A DNA stretch of 64,000 nucleotides, from NCBI GenBank assembly GCA_016938675.1, contig JAFGUF010000042.1:62001-126000 (forward strand). Reading direction: 5' to 3'. Below are positions 28,193 through 36,091 of the stretch, in pieces. The notes below the pieces were generated by a model. It did not search any database, was not told the DNA's origin, and worked only from the letters and a program-made list of their open reading frames with translations. Position 1 is the stretch's first letter; every line of letters starts with the position of its first letter. A program made the translations under genes and the position numbers. The DNA comes from Clostridia bacterium. Its GTDB lineage: Bacteria; Bacillota; Clostridia; Christensenellales; UMGS416.

Positions 28193-29554
28193 ATGAAAGC
28201 TGATGTACTGGTAGCGGAAATTGGCAGCACAACAACGGTTGTCAATGCATTTAATATTAAAGATAAATCCGAATTTTTGGGCTCCGGGCAGTCGCCCACA
28301 ACTGTAAATGAGGGCGATGTAAATATCGGGCTTAAAAATGCTGTCGATGACCTATGCAAAAAGCTCGGTGCGGATAAAATGCAATACGATGAGCTTCTGG
28401 CGACAAGCAGCGCAGCCGGCGGGCTCAAGATGACGGTTCACGGGCTGGTATACGACATGACAGTGCGTGCCGCAAAGGAGGCTGCTCTTGGTGCAGGCGC
28501 AAACATACATATGATAACTGCTGGCAGGCTGACGCGCACCGACCTTGAAAAGATCAAGCAGATTAGGCCGAATATTATGCTGCTGGCAGGCGGAGTTAAC
28601 TATGGTGAAAGGGAAACAGCCATATATAACGCCGAGCTAATAGCGGGGCTTCATCTGGATGTGCCTGTCATCTATGCTGGCAATGTGCAAAATCAAGATG
28701 AAATAAGGCTGATATTCGAGGGAAGCAAGGCAAAACTTTATATTGTTGAAAATGTATATCCTAAAATTGACCAGCTGAACGTCGAGCCCGCCAGAAAAGT
28801 CATACAGGATGTATTCGAAGAGCATATAACGCATGCGCCGGGGATGGGCAGAGTGCGTGATATGGTGAATGGAAACATCATACCTACCCCTGCAGGAGTG
28901 ATGGAGGCGACGAAGGTTATTGCTGAATTTTTAGGTGATGTCGTCACCGTTGATGTAGGCGGAGCTACAACGGATATACACTCCGTAACAGAGGGCAGTG
29001 AGGAAATATCAAGGCAGCTTATATCCCCTGAGCCCCATGCTAAAAGAACAGTAGAAGGCGACCTAGGCGTTTATGTGAATGCATCAAATCTAATAGAGAT
29101 GGCAGGAAGAGATGAGCTGAAAAAAGCTCTTGCAGTAAATGACGAAGAGCTGGATGAAATTATTGCCGAACATATGCCTATACCTATAACAGATATTGAT
29201 AAGAAATTTACTGAGATTTTAACATCAACAGCATGCAAACTTGCAATGCAAAGGCACGCAGGTGAATTTATTGAGCTTTTCTCAACGGCCGGCAAAAGGA
29301 CCATTGCGCAGGGCAAGGACTTAACTGCCGTTAAATATATAATAGGCACAGGAGGCGCGCTGACGAGGCTTCCAGGAGGTTATGGCATACTTAGAGGTAC
29401 GCTCTTAATGAGCAAAGGGCTCAAGCTGATGCCCAAAGATACAGCAAAGGTATTGCTGGATGCTGACTATATTATGGCTTCATTAGGGGTGCTTAGCAAG
29501 AAATACAAAGAAAAAAGTATTGAGCTTCTTAAGAAAAGCTTAAGGATAGATTAA
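28193..29554 (+). CDS. MutL/GlmL-like protein, probable OraSE reactivating factor
   Basis: This 453-residue protein has an actin/hsp70-like ATPase layout. It shows VAEIGSTTTVVNAF at the N-terminus, and DVGGATTDIHSV (about residue 255) and GTGGALTRLPGG (about residue 385) as later phosphate-binding loops. It belongs to the MutL/GlmL family often found beside B12-dependent mutases. The likely job is to exchange inactive cobalamin on OraE, inferred from position. The ATG at 28193 is 17 nt after oraE. The operon terminator follows at 29584. Confidence 0.88.
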   Translation: MKADVLVAEIGSTTTVVNAFNIKDKSEFLGSGQSPTTVNEGDVNIGLKNAVDDLCKKLGADKMQYDELLATSSAAGGLKMTVHGLVYDMTVRAAKEAALGAGANIHMITAGRLTRTDLEKIKQIRPNIMLLAGGVNYGERETAIYNAELIAGLHLDVPVIYAGNVQNQDEIRLIFEGSKAKLYIVENVYPKIDQLNVEPARKVIQDVFEEHITHAPGMGRVRDMVNGNIIPTPAGVMEATKVIAEFLGDVVTVDVGGATTDIHSVTEGSEEISRQLISPEPHAKRTVEGDLGVYVNASNLIEMAGRDELKKALAVNDEELDEIIAEHMPIPITDIDKKFTEILTSTACKLAMQRHAGEFIELFSTAGKRTIAQGKDLTAVKYIIGTGGALTRLPGGYGILRGTLLMSKGLKLMPKDTAKVLLDADYIMASLGVLSKKYKEKSIELLKKSLRID

Positions 29555-29583
29555 GGAATTTTTATCGCTTCTCCACTGCTCTG

Positions 29584-29614
29584 CTGCCTCTTACGTTTTG
29601 GGAGGCAGTTTTTT
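29584..29614 (+). terminator. Intrinsic terminator of the ornithine operon
   Basis: CTGCCTC (29584-29590) pairs with GAGGCAG (29602-29608), followed by a run of six T (29609-29614). It lies 30 nt after the last stop codon of the orr-to-GlmL run. Confidence 0.85.
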
Positions 29615-29743
29615 AATGCAATTAATATGTTGACTTTTGCATCGAAGTGAACACAATTAGAATAGTTGATGAAAACCAAAGTGCACTTTAATTTTGATAA
29701 TCCTTTCTAAATGTGTATAGCTATTTAATGAAGAATATAACCC

Positions 29744-29796
29744 TTGACAAATATGAGTAAATAGATTACCCTTAAATACGAGTAAAGCGCTTGCTC
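29744..29796 (+). promoter_or_regulatory. BlaI-type promoter with two operator dyads
   Basis: TTGACA (29744-29749) is followed at 17 nt by a weak TACCCT -10. Two matching 17-bp dyads, each GAGTAA-N5-TTRCYC, lie at 29755-29771 and 29780-29796, with centres 25 bp apart. The first covers the promoter spacer and -10, the second the expected start site. They are probable binding sites for the BlaI-type repressor encoded at 29836. Confidence 0.6.
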
Positions 29797-29835
29797 ATAA
29801 TTACGCTATGGAGAAATAGCAAAAAGGAGCCGACT

Positions 29836-30216
29836 ATGAAAGAATATCCCAGTCTGTCATCAAATGATAAGGTAATTATGGATCTGGTTTGGGAAGATGG
29901 CGAGGCTAGCACGGCGTCTATATTGGAGAAACTGGAAGGAAGCGAAAACTGGACAAGGCATACCGTGAAAACATACCTTCTAAGGCTTGAAGAAAAGAAG
30001 TTGCTTCAAAAGGTGCAGATAAGCGCCCGCAAAATCAAGTTTCTTCCCGCAATTTCAAAGGAAGAATATCTTGCAGGGGATGCCAGCCAGTATTTAAACA
30101 GCCACTTCAAGGGCCTTAAACATATGGTGGCCAGCTTTGTAGACAATGAGATGATATCCGATGAGGAGCTGGACGATCTGGAAAAATACATCAGAGAAAT
30201 CAAAGATAACAGATGA
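29836..30216 (+). CDS. BlaI/MecI family transcriptional repressor
   Basis: This 126-residue winged-helix protein has the family start (LSSNDKVIMDLVWEDGEAS), the recognition region ENWTRHTVKTYLLRLEEKKLL, and a C-terminal dimer helix (SDEELDDLEKYIREI). BlaI/MecI proteins repress their operon until cleaved after signalling by an M56 membrane protease, which is the next gene. The ATG at 29836 has an AAGGAG SD at 29824-29829 and is preferred over an upstream in-frame ATG. No beta-lactamase gene is nearby, so it likely answers a different cell-envelope signal. Confidence 0.9.
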   Translation: MKEYPSLSSNDKVIMDLVWEDGEASTASILEKLEGSENWTRHTVKTYLLRLEEKKLLQKVQISARKIKFLPAISKEEYLAGDASQYLNSHFKGLKHMVASFVDNEMISDEELDDLEKYIREIKDNR

Positions 30217-30226
30217 GGATAGTTAA

Positions 30227-31663
30227 ATGAACTTTATGAAAACCATACTGGAGTTGTCTGTTTATTCATCCATAATGATACTTGCAGTTCTAGCGCTTAA
30301 AGCGGCATTCAATGGCAAGATAAGGCATAGAATAGTTATTTGGATGTGGATGCTTGTTCTGCTGAGGCTGATAATTCCGATTACAATAAATTCTCCGCTG
30401 CATTTCGACAGTTTGCTGCAAAAAAACACTGCTAACGAAACAGATGGAACAGACATATTCACTGGGGAAGCAGCAGAAACACACGCAACGGAAGAAAATT
30501 TTCACTTTGAAGATACTGTACCTTCAGCTGAATCGGACATAAATGGAAACAACGCTGCAAATGAAGCATTGCCAGAGAACAACCCTGCTAAAGGAAGCCT
30601 TTTGCAAAAAACTATTGAATTTGCGGAATCAATCTCTCTATTGATGTATGTTTTGGTTATATGGATAGCAGGAGCAGCTATATCCGGCTTGATTAATCTG
30701 TGGAGCTTTATTTCGTTCAATGGGCTGATGAAGCAGTGTGCCCCAGCAGAAGGAGTGATTGACCAAGCGGTGCAGGACATTAAAGCTAGGCTTAAAATGA
30801 AGCAAAGAGTAAAGGTTATTGTCTGCAGCTATGTTGGCGCGCCAATGACATTCAGACTGCTGGAGCCAACAATTATACTGCCCAAAAGCCTGACAGGCAG
30901 GATATCCGAAGACAAGCTGAATATGATACTGCTGCATGAATTGTGCCACATTAAACGAAAAGACATATTCTTCAATATTCTTTGGATGTTTGCGAAGATT
31001 GTTCACTGGTTCAATCCGCTTGTATGGATTGGATACAACGGCTATGTTGAAGATATTGAGCTATCCTGCGATGAAATGGTTAACAGGTATCTTGATGCAG
31101 AGCAGAGCTTCATCTATTCCCAGAGCTTAATAGACGTAATAAGGTTTTCACGAAACACAGGTTGGCTTCCGGCTGCATTATCCTTTTGCGAGGATAAGAG
31201 CAAACTGAGAAAGCGAGTTGAAAATATGCTGAAACCACAGAAAAAACTTAAATCTGCAGGAGGCATTTCTTTGTTTCTTGCACTCATAATGATATTTACA
31301 TGCTTTACTACTGCCTGCCAGCCCACGCCGCAGGAAGATATTGTGCAGAATAAAAACGACGGTGAGCTTGAAGCTGCTATTATGGAGACAGCTGCGCCTG
31401 ATGAAACACAGGATACAGACAATAAATCCGTATGGATAAAAGATGAGCTGAGTAATGATGCAGGAACAATAAAAATAGACATTGATGCACGGGTTGAGCC
31501 GATCAGTGAGGAGAAAATAACGATAGCAAGGCTGGAACCATACAGCTTTACAGAGCCTGAAATGGCTGCAATGACTGAGGTGTTTTTCGGCGGAGAGGTA
31601 ACATATTATGATTATCTAACATCCACAAAGGCTGACTATGAGAATAATATAATATACCTGTAG
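30227..31663 (+). CDS. M56 (BlaR1/MecR1-like) membrane metalloprotease, ended by an in-frame TAG
   Basis: The 478-residue product has hydrophobic helices at about 5-28 and 37-53, then a long Asn/Glu-rich loop (about 65-130), a helix (about 137-160), and the zinc site HELCH (His237-His241). A last membrane helix follows at about 342-362. This is the sensor-protease layout of BlaR1, paired with the BlaI repressor upstream. The ATG at 30227 has a GAGG SD. The frame stops at TAG 31661-31663, yet it continues open in the same frame to 32680. The extension looks like the rest of the external sensor domain, so the protein may be truncated. Confidence 0.85.
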   Translation: MNFMKTILELSVYSSIMILAVLALKAAFNGKIRHRIVIWMWMLVLLRLIIPITINSPLHFDSLLQKNTANETDGTDIFTGEAAETHATEENFHFEDTVPSAESDINGNNAANEALPENNPAKGSLLQKTIEFAESISLLMYVLVIWIAGAAISGLINLWSFISFNGLMKQCAPAEGVIDQAVQDIKARLKMKQRVKVIVCSYVGAPMTFRLLEPTIILPKSLTGRISEDKLNMILLHELCHIKRKDIFFNILWMFAKIVHWFNPLVWIGYNGYVEDIELSCDEMVNRYLDAEQSFIYSQSLIDVIRFSRNTGWLPAALSFCEDKSKLRKRVENMLKPQKKLKSAGGISLFLALIMIFTCFTTACQPTPQEDIVQNKNDGELEAAIMETAAPDETQDTDNKSVWIKDELSNDAGTIKIDIDARVEPISEEKITIARLEPYSFTEPEMAAMTEVFFGGEVTYYDYLTSTKADYENNIIYL

Positions 31664-31675
31664 CAGCGACTGACG

Positions 31676-32680
31676 TTGGATGATAATGAGCTGTTAGTAC
31701 TTTATGAAGATAAGGATATTACAGATGTTGATGAGATAAAAGCTCATATTAACAAAGTAATTGAGGAATTGAAGACCCGGGCCGCTTCTGCCCCGGAAAA
31801 AAGTGATGTGATCGAAAAATTTGAGAGCAGAACGGAAAAGTGGGGCGGATTTTACGCAAAAGTTGACTATGGGCAAGACCATATGGGATATGTTTCCTAT
31901 GATGAGCCTTTTGCAGGCAGGGAAACATTTTTCTGCAGCGCCTATACCGACATGGGAAATGATTTAGCCGTGTCCTTTGATGTAGATACAGATGCGGAAG
32001 ATTTTGATGCGGCAAAAAGCAACGCTCAGGACTTAATAACAAGGATGGGAATCGAGGGCGTAAGGCTGGGCGATATACACACGCTTTCGAATGAAGGAAA
32101 CCTATATTATGTATTCTGCTTTGAGCGCATAGTGGGCGAAAGAACAATAGACTATTCCTTCGATGACGGCGGATATACAGACGACTATGAGGCGACGATC
32201 ACTGTACCTTACGAAAAGATAGAGGTTTGGATGAACGGGACAGAGCTAGCAAAATTTTATTGGAGAAACCCACACAGAGTAATAGACATTGTTAATGATA
32301 ACGCCGCAGTTCAAATAGATTATTTTAAGGCTTTGGAACTAGGCATAAACCAGATATACGCAAAGTACGCTTACCTGCAGAATCCGGAAAGGACGGAAGA
32401 AGTATTAGTTACAATTACAAGCATAGAATTTGACATGGTAAGGTTGAAAGAAAAGGACAGCGAATACTATATTTCAGTACCTGCATGGAAAATATACGGT
32501 GACGCATACGAAAAGCGGACACAAGAAATGATTGATTATTTGACTGAACTTTCTGAGGAAGATACCAATAGCAATATTGACATAAGCGAATATATATCAC
32601 TGACACAATATACCGGGCCTAATATAGTAACAGTTAACGCTTTGGACGGAAGTATAATAGACATGGGCAAAGGTTATTGA
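31676..32680 (+). CDS. C-terminal sensor-domain part of the M56 protein, separated by an in-frame TAG
   Basis: This 334-codon stretch is in exactly the same frame as the M56 gene, with only TAG and four sense codons (CAG CGA CTG ACG) before its TTG. It has no SD of its own. The end of the upstream part (FTEPEMAAMTEVFFGGE...) and the start of this part (KVIEELKTRAASAPE) read as one extracellular domain. It resembles, from memory, domains called DUF6034 in clostridial M56 proteins. The joined frame would give 817 residues. One CAG-to-TAG change would explain the break. It may be a pseudogene fragment, a reinitiated product, or a readthrough extension. Confidence 0.6.
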   Translation: MDDNELLVLYEDKDITDVDEIKAHINKVIEELKTRAASAPEKSDVIEKFESRTEKWGGFYAKVDYGQDHMGYVSYDEPFAGRETFFCSAYTDMGNDLAVSFDVDTDAEDFDAAKSNAQDLITRMGIEGVRLGDIHTLSNEGNLYYVFCFERIVGERTIDYSFDDGGYTDDYEATITVPYEKIEVWMNGTELAKFYWRNPHRVIDIVNDNAAVQIDYFKALELGINQIYAKYAYLQNPERTEEVLVTITSIEFDMVRLKEKDSEYYISVPAWKIYGDAYEKRTQEMIDYLTELSEEDTNSNIDISEYISLTQYTGPNIVTVNALDGSIIDMGKGY

Positions 32681-32709
32681 TATTAAATCCACATATCTCC
32701 CATAAAAAG

Positions 32710-32737
32710 AAAGAGCCTTCCAATGGGAAGGCTCTTT
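32710..32737 (-). terminator. Intrinsic terminator after serC
   Basis: A perfect 12-bp stem, AAAGAGCCTTCC (32710-32721) and its complement (32726-32737), encloses a 4-nt loop. The minus strand continues with a T-rich tail (TCTTTTTATG), so it mainly ends the serA-serC transcript. It may also slow transcription coming from the M56 gene. Confidence 0.82.
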
Positions 32738-32747
32738 CGGCGAGTAT

Positions 32748-33830
32748 TTATTTATTTTCTTTTTCGAAAGTTTTCATACAGTCAACCAGTTTTTCGACGC
32801 CTTCAATCGGCATAGCATTGTATATGCTGGCGCGCATTCCGCCGACGCTTCTATGGCCCTTAAGGCTGACGAGTCCGTTATCTGAAGCAAATTTAATGAA
32901 CTTCGCGTCCAGCTCATCATTGCCTGTTACAAACGGCACATTCATCAGAGAACGGTCTCTCTTTACAACAGTTCCCCTGAACAAACTGGATGAGTCAAGG
33001 TAATCATATAAAAGAGCTGCCTTTTTTTCGTTTATTTTTTGGATGGCGCTTATTCCGCCTTGTTTATCTATCCAGTCAAATACTTTGCCTGCAACGTATA
33101 TTGCGAATGTAGGAGGAGTATTGAACATGGAACCCTTGTCTGAGTGTGTTTTGTAGTCGAGCATTGTAGGCGTTGATGAAGGCGCATTTCCTATCAAATC
33201 CTCGCGAATTATAACGATGGTTACGCCTGCAGGGCCGATATTTTTCTGCGCTCCTGCGTATATCACCGCGTAGTCTGACACGTTAATAACCTCAGAAAGT
33301 ATGCAGGAGGACATGTCGGATACAATTGGGAGGCCGTTTACATCAGGCAGTTTATTGAACTTTGTGCCGTAGATTGTGTTATTGCTGGTTATATGCACAT
33401 AATCAGCATCTGGCGTAAACATAGATGATGAAAGCTCCGGTATATAGTTAAATGTTTTATCTTCTGATGAGGCGACAATGTTTGCCTCGCCCAGCTTTTG
33501 AGCCTCCTCGATAGCCTTCTGTGACCATGCACCGGTGTTTACAAAATGTGCTTTCCTATTCTTTGTCATCAGGTTATAGGGAACCATGGCAAACTGAAGA
33601 GAAGCACCACCCTGAAGGAAAAGCACTTTATAATTTTCGGGTATCGACATTATTTTTCTTAAGGATGCTTCAGCGCTGTCGATAATAGCCTGATAGGTTT
33701 TTGACCTGTGGCTCATTTCCATAACGGACATTCCTGATGAGCTGTAATTTACCAGTTCCTTCTGCACTTCTTCCAGAACCTCAAGAGGCAGGCAGGCAGG
33801 GCCAGCAGAAAAATTGAATACACGTTCCAT
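32748..33830 (-). CDS. serC: Phosphoserine aminotransferase
   Basis: At 360 residues this is a standard SerC, a fold I PLP aminotransferase. It begins RVFNFSAGPACLPLEVLEE and has the PLP lysine in YAGAQKNIGPAG. It converts 3-phosphohydroxypyruvate and glutamate to phosphoserine and 2-oxoglutarate. The ATG at 33830 has a GGAGG SD. It follows serA by 39 nt, so serine synthesis steps one and two are encoded together. No serB phosphatase lies nearby. A strong terminator closes the operon. Confidence 0.95.
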   Translation of the reverse strand: MERVFNFSAGPACLPLEVLEEVQKELVNYSSSGMSVMEMSHRSKTYQAIIDSAEASLRKIMSIPENYKVLFLQGGASLQFAMVPYNLMTKNRKAHFVNTGAWSQKAIEEAQKLGEANIVASSEDKTFNYIPELSSSMFTPDADYVHITSNNTIYGTKFNKLPDVNGLPIVSDMSSCILSEVINVSDYAVIYAGAQKNIGPAGVTIVIIREDLIGNAPSSTPTMLDYKTHSDKGSMFNTPPTFAIYVAGKVFDWIDKQGGISAIQKINEKKAALLYDYLDSSSLFRGTVVKRDRSLMNVPFVTGNDELDAKFIKFASDNGLVSLKGHRSVGGMRASIYNAMPIEGVEKLVDCMKTFEKENK

Positions 33831-33869
33831 AATTATTCCTCCAAATTAGTATTGTAAATGTAAGTAGTT

Positions 33870-34778
33870 CTAGAGATTTTCCTTAACTATATTGACTATT
33901 TCCCCGCCGATTCTTTCCTGTGCTTCACTGGTGGATGCGCCGATATGCGGGGTAAGTGATACTTTAGGGTGAGTATAGAGCCTTTCATTTTTAGTGGGCT
34001 CTTCTGCGAATACATCAATTGCGGCAGCACTCAATCTGCCTGAGTCGAGAGCGTCAAGCATGGATTCTTCGTCAACAACTCCTCCGCGCGCACAGTTAAT
34101 AAGATAAGCGCCTTCTTTTACTATTTCAAACTGCTCTTTTTTCAATACTGCGCCTGCTGATTTATCAAAAGGAATGTGCAGAGAAATGAAATCCGACTGC
34201 TTAAGCAGATCATCCAGCTGCATATAAGTGTAATCAGAAAAGCCGGGCTTTTCTCCGGAACGATTGGTATATAATACTTTCATTCCAAGAGCGTGGGCTC
34301 TTTTTGCTGTTTCCTGCGCAATCCTTCCAAACCCAATTAGCCCTAGCGTCTTGCCGCTGAGCTCAATTCCTGTGTATTGTTTTTTGTTCCATTGCCCTTC
34401 GCGCATTGTTACATTTGAACTGTAGATATACCTAGCCAGTGCGAACATATGCCCGATGGCAAGCTCCGCAACTGCGGCAGATGATGCGCCGGGTGTGTTT
34501 GCCACTTTTATTCCTTTTTCTTCTGCATAGGATACATCAATGTTATCAAGCCCTACGCCGGCTCTTACGATAAGCTTTAGCTGATTTGTTTCAAGTGCAG
34601 CATCTATTATTTCTTTTGTTATTTTGGTTGCGGAGCGTACTATTACCGCATCATGGGATTTAATTTGATTTTTGAGTTCATCAATTTCATAATGTTCATT
34701 TGTAAGGTGGTGCCCAAGTTTCTCTAATTCATCTACCGCTGATTTGTCCATACCGTCGGCGATTAAAATCCTTGCCAT
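33870..34778 (-). CDS. serA: 3-phosphoglycerate dehydrogenase, short form without ACT domain
   Basis: The 302-residue D-2-hydroxyacid dehydrogenase has the NAD-binding motif GLIGFGRIAQET (about residue 146). The catalytic Arg is in NCARGGVVDE, and the catalytic His in PHIGAST. Pairing with serC supports 3-phosphoglycerate as the substrate. Compared with the long SerA of Bacillus, it lacks the C-terminal ACT and ASB domains, so serine feedback through an ACT domain is unlikely. The ATG at 34778 follows AGGCAGG. Confidence 0.9.
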   Translation of the reverse strand: MARILIADGMDKSAVDELEKLGHHLTNEHYEIDELKNQIKSHDAVIVRSATKITKEIIDAALETNQLKLIVRAGVGLDNIDVSYAEEKGIKVANTPGASSAAVAELAIGHMFALARYIYSSNVTMREGQWNKKQYTGIELSGKTLGLIGFGRIAQETAKRAHALGMKVLYTNRSGEKPGFSDYTYMQLDDLLKQSDFISLHIPFDKSAGAVLKKEQFEIVKEGAYLINCARGGVVDEESMLDALDSGRLSAAAIDVFAEEPTKNERLYTHPKVSLTPHIGASTSEAQERIGGEIVNIVKENL

Positions 34779-35340
34779 AATTCCTGCCTTTCATCTAAAA
34801 AAATGTATTTGTTATATATTTTTTCGGATATTACAACCTTATATATTTGCATACCGAAACTGATTTAAACTCCGCGAAAACTATGCTTTCAATAGCTGCA
34901 TTAGTGCCTGATTTAAGGCACAGATATAGCCCTTTTATTAGACATAATAAGTCTACTCCCGCGAAATGCAATTATCAAGAAATAAACGGAAATCGCCATA
35001 ATTAATAAATATACTTAAACGAAATTGGATTTTTACTTAATTAAATTAGGCAAAATCTTGCTTACACATAATTGCCTTACAATAAGAATTATGCCACAGC
35101 AAAAAAAAGAAACCGTACAGAAAAATGCCAAGACAAAAGTGCTAGGAAGGCGCTTAAATTAAGTATGGATTTAATTCTACAGATGAGCAGATAGCATTGT
35201 AAATAAATAGTCATTATTATAAAACAAGCAGGCTTTATTCAATGCTGTAAATATGAGAAAATAAGGCATACATCAGCTTGCCTTTTTGCTTATTCAATAG
35301 GATAGTTTGGCTAAAAAATATATAGTATTTTAATTTTACG
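34779..35340. other. Long intergenic region without a recognised gene
   Basis: This 562-nt stretch is AT-rich and has no ORF I can support on either strand. It contains short inverted repeats: GTGCCT-N6-AGGCAC (34905-34922) and TAGAC-N7-GTCTA (34938-34954). No tRNA-like or known riboswitch shape is apparent by eye. It may hold a small RNA or decayed DNA. Confidence 0.5.
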
Positions 35341-35715
35341 TTACTTTCGCCAGAATGTTGCACATTCCTGTTTGTCGGCAATATTAAACTCTATTATTCT
35401 TTTCAGCAGCTCGTAGTCAATTGGCTTATTCCAAGGCATCTGAATTAACTGAGTTGTTCGGCTAAGGCCGGACTTTTCTATTTCATCTACAAAGATATCC
35501 ATTGCTGCTTTTTCCGGCGCAACAGCTATATGTTTTTTATATGAGCTGAAGCCTATAATGAATGTGCCGTGGTCTGTAAACATAGGCTGGTTCCATGCGA
35601 TTTTTGTGCCTAACTGCGGAAACTGATCGGAAACCCAAGCCAGTAATTCCTCCATTTTAGCTCTGTTTTCGATGTCTTCTATTTTTTGTATATATTCAAT
35701 GAATGATTTATCCAT
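35341..35715 (-). CDS. DUF1801 / YdhG-type iron-chaperone-like protein
   Basis: This 124-residue protein shows the DUF1801 pattern: a helical start, TKIAWNQPMFTDHGTFIIGFSSYKKHI in the middle, and MPWNKPIDYELLKRII near the end. The Bacillus relative Fra (YdhG) is a frataxin-like iron chaperone; whether this one binds iron is not visible from the sequence. The ATG at 35715 has an AGGAG SD. It stands alone between two long AT-rich gaps. Confidence 0.85.
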   Translation of the reverse strand: MDKSFIEYIQKIEDIENRAKMEELLAWVSDQFPQLGTKIAWNQPMFTDHGTFIIGFSSYKKHIAVAPEKAAMDIFVDEIEKSGLSRTTQLIQMPWNKPIDYELLKRIIEFNIADKQECATFWRK

Positions 35716-36091
35716 AAAAAATCTCCTGTAAATTAAAATTTCTCTAGTAATATAGATTAATTATAGCTTATTTCGGCTATAATGCAATATTTTGAAAATG
35801 AATAGCCTACACTGGATTTGGATTTAAAGCAAAAGTGCTCTATGATAAATAAAAGGTGCTGCAGAAAAATTCAGCGTAAAATAGCATAAGTGTAAAACGC
35901 AGACAGCAAAGCATAATAAACACTTGCGTTAATTAAAAAAGCAGGTAAAATTATTAATAAACACAATTGCACAAGGAAAGCCAAGGCGCTACTAATGAAT
36001 ATCACGTGGTTGCAAAACAAAAATTGAGTTGTGCATTGGATGGCTTTGGCTGAAAACTGAGTAAATCATTATTAAACTTTAGGAGACAAAA
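35716..36091. other. Intergenic region before the GH3 gene
   Basis: This 376-nt AT-rich gap holds divergent upstream DNA for the DUF1801 and GH3 genes. I see no clear consensus promoter or operator by eye, and no ORF with an SD. Confidence 0.45.

Noticed and set aside
31661-31663. Pyrrolysine or recoded UAG in the M56 gene
   Set aside because: UAG ends several other genes here (hslU, the RNA methyltransferase), and no pyrrolysine genes are in the window. A simple nonsense change is the easier explanation.
34779-35340. CRISPR, IS element or riboswitch in the long gap
   Set aside because: Only short isolated inverted repeats are present, with no repeat array, transposase fragment or known aptamer pattern visible.
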